From NCBI GenBank assembly GCA_027574665.1, contig CM050650.1:55597304-55661303 (forward strand): a DNA stretch of 64,000 nucleotides. The letters are read 5' to 3'. This DNA comes from Rhynochetos jubatus (lineage: Eukaryota > Chordata > Aves > Eurypygiformes > Rhynochetidae). Below are positions 1 through 15,300 of this stretch, piece after piece. The position numbers and the translations under genes are program-made. The notes beneath the pieces were generated by a model, which was not told the DNA's origin, searched no databases, and was given only the letters and a program-made list of their open reading frames with translations. The first letter of the stretch is position 1. Every line of letters begins with the position of its first letter.

Positions 1-162
1 CATCTTAAGTACAGGAATGGGCTGCCAATACAGGTTGTGGAATCTGTCCCTGGAGTTTTTCAAAACTCAGCTAAACAAGTCTCTGTGATCTGATCTCCCT
101 GTAAAGCTAGCTATGAGCAGGAGGTTGGACTAGATGACTTCCATCACTATCTTATAGTTCTA
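1..162 (+). mobile_element. CR1 LINE 3' end fragment
   Basis: Carries the CR1 tail pattern: aatgggctgcc...tgtggaatctgtccctggagttttt, then ggttggactagatgact. Degenerate, cut by the window edge, ending about 46 bp from the donor of exon 37. Confidence 0.8.
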
Positions 163-208
163 CGTACTTGGAAAGTTCACTACAGAGCAGGCAGTTCTTA
201 TCCTTTAC

Positions 209-385
209 CTTTTCTGTTATCAGGCCTTGCAGGATTTGCCAGCGTCTGTTCATTGCTCCGAGCTGTTCTGCAAAGTCAGTTTTGTCGCTACGTTTACTTT
301 CAACATCCTGGCTGCTAATCTGTAGCACTGATTGGTTCACAAAGTCTACTGTCAATTGTTTGCAATTTAAGTCTATCTGGAAACC
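209..385 (-). CDS. SYNE1: SYNE1 window exon 37, spectrin rod (most 3' exon in the window)
   Basis: 177 bp. Acceptor ttactag|GGT, donor GAAAAG|GTAAAG. Reads [20 protein letters not shown] and [20 protein letters not shown], strikingly similar to human. The gene continues beyond position 1. Confidence 0.95.
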
Positions 386-3300
386 CTAGTAAAAAAGAAG
401 GGAATAAAAAACCCAAAATGTAAGTACCATAATTTCTTACCTTCCTGCAAAAGAGAAGAAAATTATTCACAAATGTCACCATAATTTAGCTAAAAAGATT
501 TTTAGCAACAGAAAAGCAATTTGAAACATTGTTACTGTTTCCTAAATACTCAGAAATAAAATAGAAATACACTGACTTTGGAATAAAGAATCTGTCTTCC
601 CTCCTACTGCTGAAAAAAAAACCCCAACAGTAAAATTATTGATATTGATCTCAAGGATCAGATTTAAGAAAACCAATTTTTTCCATTTTATTTAGTCTCA
701 AATGTTTAATACAAAAGCATGTAAGATGGAAGTGTATTAAAATTATTTAAGCATACTAAAAATTATATTCCTGCCATAACTAAATAGCAGAGTAAAGGTT
801 ACTTAGGCTTCTTTTCCACAGTATCAAACATGTACACAAGTTACAACTGGGTAAATTCTAACCACTCCACAATGTAAGGGTTTTTTTTTTTCCTGAAATC
901 ACTTATACTTTTCAGTATGTATACATAGTTACTGGGGATAATTCAAAGGGAAATCAGTAACATTTCCACTCACTACCTTGTACTTTTGGATGTAATCCTG
1001 AATAACTTTCTGTCCTACTACATTTTTTATGTTGTCTTCATCCTGATGAATGACATTTTCCATCAGGGAAATCCAGCTCATAACTTCAGTGATAGCATGG
1101 CGAGAAGGAATTTTGTCCATCTGGAGCTGTAGAGACAACAAATGCATGTTCTGAAGAAAATGGATATGAATTCCTTGCTTTGCAGTACTGTAGTACATTT
1201 CCTTTAACTGGTCTTAACATGTTATTCTACTTCCCTAAGATATCACTGAAGTTTAAAAGTAATAAAAAAAAGAAAGGTTTTAACAGGAGATATATTGTAT
1301 AACTGCCTGAATTCTAATAAGAAATACTATATTAAAGGCTTCTTATTTCCATGCTTCATTGCACAAAGAAACTGGACAAACTCAAAGATTCCATTTCTGA
1401 CTTCCAAAAGGTTCTGCATTCTCATTCCCTAATTCTGTATTGGGCTTATGTAGATGATCAACCACAAGATATGCTTTCCCTGTCCTCGTAAATAGCTAAA
1501 AACAGACCCACGGAAAATAATTTTATACAACTCTTCATGTAATGATTATTATTAAATGGGCTGATTTTGAACATTATCTCATTTTTTTTTTAAAGACTCA
1601 AGTTCAATATTTGATACAGTAGTGCTTGCTTACATTTAGTTACTCAGAAACATGTTCTATGACATTTTTAGGTAGACCTATATTCTGCATTACAAGACAG
1701 CTCAGAGAACTACTGGATGACATTATTTTGTTCAATATAATAGCCTCAGGTAACATTTGTTACCCTTTCTCTCCCCCTAAACCATTATAATATTCCTAAC
1801 TCTGAAAGCATTCCAAATTACAAACTGAAGCAACCGCTTAGACTGATAACCTTCCAGACACTAAATACTAAGCCAACTTTTAGACCAGTATAATTATTTA
1901 ACTTCAGTATTATAGAATTAAAAACCCAAAAACTACACAACCAAAACTGTCCTGCTCCCACATACACTGGCAGGAACCTTGCACAATGTTTTTAGACTTA
2001 TTTTGTCTTGCATAGACTTGAACCCAGCCTATTCACTTTGAATAAAACCACCATCCAAACCTGACACAGCACAGGGATGTGAACTCTCTTTTTCCAAAAA
2101 GCATACCAACATGTTGAAAAAACCCTCACGTGTTCTTCGGTTAAAATTTAATAAATGTAACTGTGAAAGTTGGACATTACGCTAGTTGGCGTTAGACAGT
2201 ATGGGTAGACAGGATTTGGACGTGCGTGTAAGCTTTCCCACTTTAAAACTGGAGTAACGTTGTTCCTATCTTGCCTCATATTGATCGACTGAGGAAAGGA
2301 GCAACTATCTTGCAAAGGCAGTGCCAACCAGTCTGAATTTTCTGGAAGATCAAAGGCCATCACTGGCCTTCCTTACCTGGTGCAATTTCTCTTGTACTAC
2401 TGGGATTTGTGTGAGCAGCTCTGTCCACTGATTGTCAATATGGGACAATCCCGCACGCAATGCCACTGTATCCACTTTCTTCAGCCTGAGGAGCTGGTTC
2501 CCAGTACTCAATACAGAAGACTTTTGTGATGTTTTAGCATCCACTTCTTTTGAAAACTCCTGTAAGCAGAATCATTTGTGTGGAAATAATCAACCACTTG
2601 TTTACTGTACTTAAAGCTTTTCCTCGGAAAGCTAAGAATAACCTTCTTTCCCTTTAAACATATGTACTTTCTGTTAGTGTTTACCTATACTTCAGACCAA
2701 GTGAGAAAAAAAAATTTATTCAGTCTTAAAATAATTTTCCATTCTCAGAATCATCAAGCTTTACAATCACTGCATAGAGCAAAGTGCTGAATGTGCAAAC
2801 ACATCTGTTTTCTGAAAGCCAGTTCGTCTACAGAAGCGGATTTTTTTTTTTCTTTTTTACAATGATGGGAAGAAGTATAAGGATATGACTATCAGCTGTT
2901 TACTTGTAATTGGAGAGAAAACAGTGTCCTAGGTCCATGAACGACTTACCAAAAAGGAGTTCAGGTGGTCTCGGACTGTTTCCAGTTCCTGAGGAACTGT
3001 TAAAGACTGCTGGCTCCAAAACTCAAGTCGCTCCTTTGCAGACTGTAACCAGTGTGTCAGTTCACTTGATTCACACTGGTATCTGTAAAGATGTTTAAAG
3101 AAAGCTAAAACAGTCATCGGGTACTTCTTGTCTCCAACTGAGAAGTCTCTCCATGTGTTGGAGGAATATATATTGTATGCCATGTTTAAAATAAACATAC
3201 TTTCTTTCCTTTATTAAATTTCAGAAAAAACATGATTAAATTTTAAAGACAGGCACAGTATCAGGACACTCTTATTTTAGCCATTGCACCCACAATTCCT

Positions 3301-6300
3301 AACAGTGCCTTCTTTTTGCCACTTGAGAAAAACTAAGTTTAATGAAGGACTAGCAACTAGGTTATTAATCTGTTTGGGCAAGCTACAACAGCAGGCCACC
3401 CCACTCCACCCATATAAACACATTTTGTATTCCCATTAGAAAGTTCCGTCTTCCAAAAGCTTTACAAGGTATCTCACAGCAGAAACATAATGGTTTTTTT
3501 TTCAGAAACTATCTCCACATCATTTCATATGCCAAGCAGTTAATATAAGATGTCAGAACGAGATATCTCCACATAACCTTTATATGTACAATCCCTTTAC
3601 TGAAAGACTAGTGAGCCAACAAGCCCAGGACATTATGAATGATAGACAAAGCTTGTCTATCACTTAGGGAATTCATTTAAAAAGTAGCATATGAACATTA
3701 CCTAAAGGCAGATTCCTTTCATATATGCAGTGACACAGAGCCACAAGAATCCAGTAGCAGCAATATCCCTACCAGAATGTGCCGAGGGTACTCATGCTAC
3801 CTAGCAAAGCACACACCCTTTTGCATCAATCTATATGGACATGGAGCTTCTAACGTAGTCATCTAGTAAGGGATCTTCTCTCTTCCTCCTACCATCTGTT
3901 ATCTGGTACATGTTTTATTGTGAATGAGAGAGTATGACAGCACTTAAATGGAACAGAAGTAGGACATTATAGAGTCATCCAACTGTCAGATACACCTCAA
4001 AGTACATTCTTTTAAATGTTGAATCTAATAGTTCTGGGTTCAGAATGACTTTGACCTGAACAGTGCAGGTGAGGAGGTTTATATTGTCCATTACATCAAC
4101 ATTACCTTGTCCAGTGCTTCAGTATCGTCTCCAGCCTGTGAAGCTCCTTGGTAACCTTGCTGGTGTTACTTAACCAGTGTTCTCCTAGTTGGTTCAGTTG
4201 AGTTTCGAGATCTGAGCAGCTAACAGAGAAAAGGAGCCTTTTCCCATCATCTAGCACTTGGTATAACTTAGGTTGGTATTCAGTCAGGTTAGATCTCAGA
4301 TGCTGTAATGACAGAGGAGATGGGTAGATAGCTCTGCAGGTCTCGGCTGCCACATTTTCCCAACATTTAGTTTTCTTTTATTGCCTTTTATAGCATATCC
4401 AATGTCACCATGGCACATCACTTTTTTTCCCCTCTGCTCCATCTCTAGAACTCCCTGAGATCCAACAGGCAGGTAACCGGCTCAATACCCAAACAAGCGG
4501 TCACAAAACCACTCACTTCAATATGTCTATAGACACCTTCTTATTAAGAAATCCTCCTTGGTGTAGATATTTTGCACTTGTCAAGAACAATTTCAAAAGA
4601 ATCTTCATGGGGTAACACCATTTCTGAGAGAAATCGATTAAAATGTCAGAACTTAAATTACCATCTGCTGAAAACCTTACTGCAATGAAAGCTAAATGTG
4701 TCCAATATCAAGTTATTAACAGTGGCCACGCTTCTTTCAATGCCTATCTTTAGCTCTCTGGCCATCTAACTCTTCTTTTACTGATCTACCATCCTGCTAT
4801 CCATGGCTACAAAAATGATTACACACCTCCCCCCTGGCCCCCCCCGTCCAAATCCCAGAACACAGAAGTCAGTTGTTATGGCAAAAGAAAGCAAAAAAGG
4901 AAAGGCTATTAATACTCTTACTCTGGATCCAACTGGGAGCAGAGAGAGATTTCACTTAAATGATGACTTGTGGATGGGTAAAGAATTTGTGTATGTGGGC
5001 AAATATACCTGCCAAATTTTACTCAGAAAAAAAGTACAGATTTTAAAAATATCTGTATCTGACTAAGCTTGAGCACAAAATGTGCATGCATTCCCATTTT
5101 TCAGTTATGCTGAAACTAATCTGAAGATAAAGTACAAAACTACCAGTCTCCTAGTATCATTCTTCTTATTTTCTCTTTCACATAAATAGAGCTCTAATAA
5201 TTTAACAGAATTTTTATATTTATATACGTGTGTGTCTGTGTGTGTACTTACATATAACATATATACACAAATAACTCCTAGAGAGTAGCATAAGAATTTC
5301 CAAGATAGCCATAAATCAATTATTATGGATTTTAAACCTACACTGATCACAGTGAAAGGAAAAAAAAGGTATTAAAAATTATGTCATAGCAGAGTCCGAG
5401 AATCTACATTTGAATAACCTAATTTATGTAACTGACAAGACAAACAAAAGAGGAAAACTAATTTAGGGTCAGGATCAACACAAACAATGCCTAGCATTAA
5501 ACAAAACCAAAGTAAAACCCACACACAATAGATTGCTTAAGTTTCCTTGTACCATTGCAAAAGCAGAAAGCTGTCTAGTAAATGAACAATATACACAACA
5601 AATTCGGAACACACAAGAAGTTAATTTACAAGAAAAATTTGGCAGACATTTTTCTGGAAAAAAAACCCCAAACAAACTAAAAAAACCCCACCATCAAGAA
5701 AAACAACGATGACAAAAAAAAATCCCAAAGTGTCTGATCTATAATGAGACAAAGATGAAACACTTCTGGTCTCAAAACAAGACCAGAATTCTCATTTTGA
5801 GAACAGACATAACAAACAGGATGTGGTAGAAAACCTATACTCAATCTACTAGTTCTTGTTGCATTTGTGAAGGAGGAAGGCAACTTGGGGAACCTCAAGT
5901 TGTTCAGCCTCACTTTGTCCTCTGGAAAGGTCATGGAGCATATTCCCTTGAAATCCATTTTCAAGGACAAAAAGGACCAAAATGTAATCAGGAATATTCA
6001 GCTTGGATTCACTAACCTGAAACCCTTTATAATAAAATTACTTTCTCGGTGTATGAGACTGACTTCGGTATGGCTGTTGACACTGTCTCCCACAGGACCC
6101 TCTCCTGGAAGCGGAGAGAATGTGGGCTGGATAAACAAATGGCCTGTCTCAAACACTAGTGGTCAAAGGCTCAATGTCTGGCAGGCAGACTGTAATGGGC
6201 AGAGTACTCCAGGGATTGTTGATCTTCATTAATGGCATAGATAATGATACAGAGCGCTGTCTCAGTAAATTTGTTGATGACACTAACGTAGGGACAGTGG

Positions 6301-9300
6301 AGGACACAAAAAATGGCAGACTTAGCCCAGGGACACTGATAAACTTGAGGCTGGAGGCAGCAGAAACCTTAGGAGGCTCAATGAGAAATGCAAATTCTGT
6401 GCCTTGGGCAGAATACCCTTATTTCTCAGTGCAGGCTGGAAAGGGAACGACTAGTGTATTTAACCTAACATCTTCCATAACCAAGTCATTGTGAATAGGG
6501 CAAGCCACAGAACTCACCCACATCAGGACTGTGAACAACTGACTTATTATTATATTATATTATAATATAATATTTCGTTATCCCCATGCTGATGAGGCTG
6601 CATGTAGTGCATCTGATTCTGCCCTGCCCACACCTCCTATTGAGTTCAAGAAGGAGGAAGCAGTCAGTGTCTAGTGTAGAGCTATTAAGATGTTTAGGAA
6701 CTTAGAGCACATGTCGTTTTAGAAGAGGCTGAGGGACGTGTGCTTGGTTTAGACTGACAAAACAGGAGGTCAAGGGCCAGTGTAACAAAGGCCTACAACT
6801 ATTTGGAGTAGAATTAAAAAGATTATAGAGGTAAATGCTCCTCAAGAGTGCCACACATATAAAAAGGACAATGGTGACAAGCTGAAAGTTGAAAGTTTAG
6901 ACTGAGCATTACAGAAAACCTTTTCAGTAGGAGGTGGTGCAGCACTGCAATTGGTCTCCAGCTCAGCTGTGGGATCTCCATTTTCTGAGGTTTCCAATGC
7001 CATGGCTGATCCAGCCTATGGCAACTGTCCTGCTTAAAGTGGGAGGCTGGACTAGATGACCTTCAGAGGTCCCTTTCATCCAACTATTCCATAAAGAATG
7101 TCTAAAAAGCACCTACCTGAAAAAGTGCAATCCGGTCTGCAAGCCTGTCCTCCGTCTCTTCCACCAAACCAACGGTAGGGATGCTACCTTCAATAGACTC
7201 CAGCTGCCTGGTAAGTTCTTGGTAATCTTCATCCAGATGCATCCAGGTCTGCAAGCACAAATTATCCATGTTATGGTGAATATTAATCTGAATATCTAGA
7301 ATTTTTATTACTTGCATTATTAATCTGAAATCCTATAGCTGTGAATGTACAGAAATAACAGTACAAATGTGCGATGAACCTATAATAAGACACCATCTCT
7401 GTGTCAAGCTCAGCTTTAAATTAGAACAGATGGAGAAAGTTGTCATGTTCTCCTTGTCAGCTAAAGTGGGACTGAGTGCACCCTCAGCAAGTTTGCCAAT
7501 GACACCAAGCTGTGTGGTGCGACTGGCATGCTGCAGGGAAGGGATGCCAACTGGAGGGACCTGGACAGACTGGAGAGGTGGGCCTCTGCCAACCTCACGA
7601 AGTTCAACAAGGTCAAGTGCAAGGTCCTGCACATGGGTCAGGGCAATCCCAAGCACAAGTACAGACTGGGTGGAGAATGGTTTGAGAGCAGCCCTGAGGA
7701 GAAGGACTTGGGGGTACTGGTGGACGAGAAGCTGGACATGAGCCAGCAGTGTGAGCTGGCAGCCCAGAAAGCCAACCATATCCTGGGCTGTACTCAGAGA
7801 ACAGTAGCCAGCAGGTCAAGGGAGGTGATTTTCCCTCTCTACTCTGCTCTCTTGAGAGCCCACCTGGAGTACTGTGTCCAGCCGTGGGGCCCCCAACTTA
7901 AGAAAGATATCGACTGGTTGGAGTGAGTCCAGAGGAGGCCACAAAGATGCTCAGAGGGCTGGAGCACATCTGCTATGGGGACAGGCCGAGAGAGTTGGGC
8001 TTGTTCAGTCTGGAGAAGAGAAGGCTCTGGGGAGCATCTTCCAGTACCTGAAGGGGCCTACAAGGAAGCTGGGAGGGACTTTTTACCAGGGCCTGTAGTG
8101 ACAGAACAAGGGGTAAGGGGTTTAAATTGAAAGTGGGTAGATTTAGGTTGGATGTCAGGAAAAAATTCTTCCCGGAGAGGGTGGTGAGGCACTGGAACAG
8201 GTTGCCCAGAGAAGCTGTGGGTGCCCCATCCCTGGAAATGTTCAAGGCCAGGCTGGATGAGGCTTTGAGCAACCTGGTCTAGTGGAGGGTGTCCCTGCCC
8301 ATGGAAGGGGGTTGGAACTGGATGATCTTTATAGTCCCTTCCAGCCTAAACCATCCGAAACATAAGCAGCTTGCTTAAGTTCAGAGGAACATAACTTGTG
8401 TCACCTGAAGTTCACAACAGTCAAACAGCGAAGATTACACACAGTTTATCAGTGACTTGTGTGTATGACAAAAGGGACTGATGCCCATCAGTTCTGTCCA
8501 AGCACAGGAAATCAACATTACAGAATATCCTGGAGGTTGATCACAATGACAGTAAAGACCACCAAAATTCTCACCTCTAGAATGTATTCCAGCTCCACGC
8601 CTCGTTTATGAGCCAGCTTTAGTACAGCTGAAGCTTGTGTGATCAGCTCTGAATGTGACCGAGTTTCCTTCAAGAGGGCAAAGCTACTCATCTTTCTAAA
8701 GAGTGTTTCTGTCAGAATCATGTGAGACTCCAATCCCTGAAAATATTCCTGAGAAATGTGGGTGTGAGGTAGTGGGTAAACAGAGAATAGAAAAGAGAAA
8801 ATGCAATTGTTACTCAATTCATTACCACTAAAACAACATTTTAAGACACAAGTAGTGCAATCAAGTAGTTGTAAACATAAAATTAGGTGGACTTCTCACT
8901 CCACTAACATTTCACAAAATCCAACACCCAATATAAAAAGGACAATGGAATTTTAAAGAAAGAAAGAGGTCCATCTCTTCCATGCAAATTTTATCCCAGC
9001 TCTGAGTCCATAAACAAAAATAGCTTAAATCAGATATATACCACCAAAAATACCTGCCTAATAAAAAATTGTTGAAAAGTCTTGTTATGTTTTGTGGGTG
9101 TTATTAGCAAACATAGACTTCCACTGAAAAAAAACGGAGCATTGGATGAAACTGTATGTAGCATAAAAAGAAGAGAACAGAGTCATGGTTTAACCCCAGC
9201 TAGCAATTAAGTACCACACAGCCGCTTGCTCAGCTCCCCCCTCCTCCAGCGGAGAGAAGAATCAAAGGAAAAGGAAGCTTGTGAGCTGAGATAAGAACAA

Positions 9301-12300
9301 TTTAATAATTGAAGATAAATTAATAAAATAGTAATACTAGTAATACAATAGAGTCTGAGCGAGCCCCACAAGCAAGTGAGCAACCAAGAAAGCCAACCAA
9401 CCCACCAACTAATGAACAGAAAACCAAACCATGGCTCCCTGCCCCACCCCTGGTTTTTGTACTGAGCATGACATTCAGTGGAATGAAATACTCCTTTGGT
9501 CAGTTTGTGTCGGCTGTTTGAACTGTGTGGGTTTGTGTCCTCCGTGCTTGTAACAAGAAAGTTGGGAACACAGGTGCAATATCAGAAGCTGAAAAAGTCC
9601 TTGAATTGGTGCAAGTACTCCTTTAGCACCAACTAAAAAAGCCAGTGTTATCAGTACTCTTCTCAGGGCAAATCCCAAACACGGTCTCATACCAGACACT
9701 GTGAAGAAAATTAACTCTGTCCTGACTAAAACCAGCACAAATAGGAACCTTCTATTAGAATGAGGAAGAAAATGTGAACTACCTGGGTTCACCTTCAACA
9801 GAGTATCTGAAAGTTATTCAGTCAGAACAGTTCATTGATTCCAATTTAAAATACAGTAAGTTTCAGTATAACTTGATTTAATACTGGCCCACAAGTCTGA
9901 AAAGCTCCTGTACCATTTGGAAAGAGAAAGTTAGCAATTTGCTGCGTACAAGCTTACAGTTTCTTACCTTATGTTTGTCAAGTAGTGACTGCACCTCTTC
10001 CTTAGAAGCAACAATCATTTTCTGGTCACCAGCCATCTTTTCTTGGCCTGTTTCTAACAGGTCAGCTAGGTCCTGCAAAGCCCGTTCATACTGCCTCTTA
10101 AGGGCCAGATTCTGATTCAAGTCACTCCGTCTGGATCCAATTAGCATCATCAGTTCATCATACATATCCTTGGGGGAAAAGAGTAACAACAGTGATTCTT
10201 ATTTCACAACTTACACGTTTTCCTATAAGCAACCTTACTGTCCCTGTATTCCTCTCTGACTACTAGCAGAACTTCTAGTCCCTGCTGAAAGAACTGTGCA
10301 GATGTACTGACTCATTTGATAAATTAACAACTCCCCATTTAAAGAGAGAAAAAATAAGCAAGACCTGCAACTCTTTCAAGTACACGCATTAGCAGAATCC
10401 CAAAGGCTTGCTTTAAGTAGCAAAGGAGTAGGGTGATTGGGCTTAAGTCATCATAAACCAGACTACCATGTGCTTACTACACGTTGCAGATGCTGTTTAC
10501 ATTTTACTTCCTATAATGCAAGGGGTTGGGTGGACTCCATCACGGCTACAGACTTTAGGCATTTCAAAGCCATATTGGCCTCCTTCTCTTGCCCCAGCAG
10601 CTTACTGGTAGCAAGCAAGATACATACAGCCTGTAGTAAAACCAAACCAGGCCCAAAATAGCAATATACTCCTGTGTAGGAAAGTGCAGTGTGTGTTCCA
10701 TAGTGTGCCCATACAGCCACATTACAAAATGAGACAAAAAGAACCACCTTATCGGTTCCTGTATGCTATCACTCATCTTGTATACCTCAACCATAAAATG
10801 AGAACAACCTGCAGATGCTTTCCTTCCCTTGAACAGGATTACTTTCTTGTTTTGCTTTTTTTAGACTTGTATTCTCAGAACATATGTCTGACTGTGAGGG
10901 TAAACCCATACTTTTGATCAAGACAAGACATTTAGAAACTAATAAACAAAAATATCTCTATGACCATCCAGTTGTACAGCAAAGTACCAACTCACACTGC
11001 AGCTGGCTCTCCTAGATTTAAAGGAATAATTGTGAGAAGCACAACTGTCAAAATAGCAAAGGGAAGGCTTTCCTAAAAACTGAAATCAAGGGAAGGAGGA
11101 CATCTACACATAATCTGACAGGAAAAAAAAAAAACCAAACAGAAACAGGAGGCTCCAAGACCAAAAGGATAAAGAACTGAGCAAAGACACATTTGCACAA
11201 ACTCTTAGTCATTCATATTTAATTGAGATCACTGATTTATGGGCTTCATAAGTCTATGGTCCAGTTTTAGCTGTTTTATTGGCTTCCCATTTATTCTTAT
11301 TTCATTGCTAAGGGTAAAATTAATCTGTAAACCTTTTCCTTGATCTTTCATTAAGCCTTGTCCTGCCTCAGCACCAAACTGCTCACAAAGGAGTTTCAAC
11401 AGCCTTATAAAAGTTCTGGATCAACTGCCTGCAAGTATCTACTTCAGAGAGCCTTAAGACAAGAGTCCTACTACTTCGCTGTGTTTAAAACCAAGTCTAA
11501 CTGAAAGTATGCTGGAACATGAGAGGTATTCTGCTTTTAGTAGAATTATAAGTGTCAGGTCACACCTATCTATCTAGCCCCTTCACCCCACTCCTTTTTC
11601 TTTAATGACAGAAGTGAGAGAGAATTAAACCCCAGATCGTAAGACATGGGCGAGAACTGGGCTCAGCCTTCAGCAAACATTTATGTTTACATGCTTAACT
11701 TTATGTATTTATACAGGGACTCAACAAGAGCTGAAAGAAAATAAGCTTTTGTGGTTTTATGATTAATACTACTAATAATAGAGATGTCACAAAATTTGAA
11801 AATGCAAAAGTAGAAAAACTCGGTTAATCAGGAAGAATATAATTTTTATACACACTGAAATGCTTTTAAATATGCTTTCTTAAACTGCCTTATGAACAAT
11901 AAAAAGGAGCATATTAATACCTCTGATATCACCAGAATGGTCTAGGATGGAACTTAAGAACCCTACCTGGATCTTAGACAGCTCTTGCACAGAAGGTTGG
12001 TCAATTTGTAGCATGTCTACATGTTTCTTCAATTCACTGATTCCAGTATCTAGTTCCTTCAAACTTTCTTCTGCCTGCAGTATGACCTGTATTTGAAAAC
12101 GACATAATTTAATTTGAAGATTTAATAACAATACTGTAGCTGCCATATGACGATATTCTTTTCCATTTTCTGCCTGAAGTATTAATCAGTCCTTCAGGCT
12201 GAAATTTTAAAGGATACTATAAAGTAAAAGTATTAATTCAAAGTTGGGAGAACCCAGCTGGTTTCTTAAAGTAAAATACAACATGGCATTATTATTTTTT

Positions 12301-15300
12301 TAACAACAAACTGTTTCAGTATCATACACTGTTTTACATAAAACCTTGCTGTGAAGTTCCATGCTTTTAATTATATGGTACAGGCAACAAAAGGACTGTT
12401 AGTTGTTCTAACACCTTCTTTTTATTAACACTCATTCCTGTCATATCTGAACACCAAGGATGCAACCATCTCAGCAAAAGACATGCAGGATAGGGAAGAA
12501 ATGCGCACAGCTCCCTTACAGGACTAGGATAGGGCCAAATTACTGTCAAGGAAAAGAACTTGTACATCCCCTTTTGTACTTGGAAAATGACAACTGCATG
12601 TATAGAGGCTGGTATGTGCAAGTGTATGCAGGTGACAACAGGTGACAATTTAACTTCTTTCAATCGAATCTACAAGAAACAAGGTCTTGCAACCTAGCAG
12701 TCTCTGCTGAATTAATGTATGCAAGCGATAACAAAGTTAAAAGCACAAGGTAGACTTCAGTAGTTCAAGTTCTTTGTTAAGGCCCTTTCTTGGAAACTGA
12801 ATATACAAATGCTTAAAATATGTATGTGAGTAAAACTGCTGACTCCTAGTAGTGAGAAGTATGCACAGTACAGTCAGTAAACTTACACTTTCTGCAGCTA
12901 AGTTACCTGGCTGATTAAGGGACTTATTTCTACTTTCCCAATCACATCTTGAACGAACTGCAATGCTTTTAAATTTGAATGTTTTATCAGGCAATGTAGA
13001 TGTTTGGGGATTTTCTTTGGGGGGGGGGGGGGGGGAGGGAGGGATGACCACAAATAAATTGTTTTTGTTAACATGTCATTTTCCTATTTTGCAGTTAAAT
13101 TTATCATACAGGAGCTAAATTTTTACCAGTCTTCCACATCATGAAAGACAGACACAGGCTGCCAGCCCTTACTCATACATTGATTAAAATCCCTCAAAAA
13201 TTTGATTGTTAGATATATAAAGGCCAGTATTTCTGCTCAGCTGAAGTGTAAGTCTCTTCCTCTCAGTCACCTGCTGGAACCAGACAACAGCTGCTCCTGG
13301 GTAACAAGAAACATCTACAGAAAGTTGCCCTTACTTCCTTCACTTCTCTCACTGGGAAAACAGAAACAAGGAAACAGGATGTATTTTGTCATATTATTCA
13401 TTAATTATTCCTCAAGCAATTCTGATGAAGGAAAAAAAAATATTGCTTTTGAATTAAAATTAATAACAGTCAAGATATTGCTATAAACCAGTGCAGGAAA
13501 AAAGTGCCTTTGGTTTTTAATAATGTGTAATAGCCAATTTAGCAAAAATTTAGACTATTTTTGGTTCACTCAAGTTTTTTTTTCTTCCGAACAGTCACCT
13601 GGGGAGGTAAGAAAGAAAGTTTGTGGGGTTTTTTTGAAATTTATAAATGCGCAGTACACTCTTGGAAGTACTCATTTTCACATACTTTATGTGAACACAT
13701 ACATTCTCCCATAAAAAGCAACCGTTCTCCAGAATCCAGTTACACTTTGAATAGAAAAACTTTGAATCTTCCCTCCCCTCCACCCAATAGGTGGCAATAC
13801 ATGTAGTAATACCTGCATTTGTTCTGTTTCTGGTCTCTCAGCTGACTCCGCCAGTTTCTGTAAAACTAAATATTTGGTATCAGCCACCGATGTAAACAGG
13901 AGCTTCAGATCATTCTACAAGAGACAACAATAACAACAAATTATAGCCAATCACAGCACAAACCAACTGAAAAACACTTTACATTCTAAAAAGCTTAAAG
14001 CATTACGATGTTACAATGTCAGCACTAAGGCATAATAACTATTAATCATTGAAAGCATCATAATAGCCCAATGCAAAACATGCAACATTGCTGAAAATCC
14101 GTAACCGGATATATATGATTAAAAGCTACAGCAACTCCTCTTCAAAACTTAACCTGAGAACAAACTTCTGCTTTTGCCTTCTAACGAGGTATTTAGCAAG
14201 GGTCAGTTAGCTTCATTTAACAAAGATAGTTATTCTTGTGTAGTTTATTCAATCACATATGCTTGTAAACAAGCTAGTTTTACTTTTTAAGACAAGCTTT
14301 TTCCATTACAAACTTGAACAAATATAATGAAAAGGAAAACAACGCTTCAACACATTACAGGGCTGGCTACACATTACAACCTTTAGAGCTCCTTACCAGA
14401 CTAGACACATACATATTACTCAACAATTTTGCCAAGCTGTAATCAATCTTTTTTTTCCCATGCATTCATCCCAACAAAGCTTCTCATATTGGTAAAATGG
14501 AAAATAATCAGCACATTTCTCTAAGACTTTTAGCATTATATTGGAGTGAGTTTGGGTTTGTGTTTCTTTTACATATTAAATATCTCTGGTATACTGAAAA
14601 GGCACAGGATTGTAATCAGATTGTCTTCTTTCTTCAGCAAAGGAAAGCCTTTTAGTGGAAATTGTTGAATTTTATTTTTTTTTCTATCTACTGAAGAAGA
14701 AATATTACTGCGTTTGGAAAGGAATGTTGTAGTAACAGCATGTGAAATGATGATCCTAATCTAAAGACACCAGCAATCTATTTTCCTTTTTTTTCCCTGG
14801 AATTTTTGGTTTTTTACATTAAAACTAAACCATACTGGAGGCTTTACGTGATAAGAATAGGAGAGAAGGTGGAGACCAGAAGGTCTGAAAGTATGTCCGA
14901 ACTCTGAGAAGGTTTCTAAAAGTGAACATTTCTCCTGTTCTTTTAATTCTTTTCTGCTTTGCTCAATACAGACAGCTTGAGATACAAGCTCTTATAGAAT
15001 AATGGGATGGGTTAAAGATGACCAGAAAGGTGGGGATCAGTATTATATTTTCTATTTTATGACAGCTAACAAAACCAGTGTACTTTATCATTTATTAAAT
15101 AATACAGTGTGTAGAGTAGAGCTCTATAGCTGTATTTTCTCTTCTGAGAACAGCAGTTAACTACTCCATTTACTGCAATGCCACCAGAGTGAGAAAGTGT
15201 GGGATGAATGATCACTTCCACAATAACTGCATGAGTTACCGAAGGCTTCTACCACAGAGTTTAAATTTTGGATCATGATTCGGATGCTGAGTTTTGCACA

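Noticed and set aside
6545..6572. AT palindrome as a regulatory hairpin
   Set aside because: It is inside a decayed CR1 and looks like simple AT-rich expansion.
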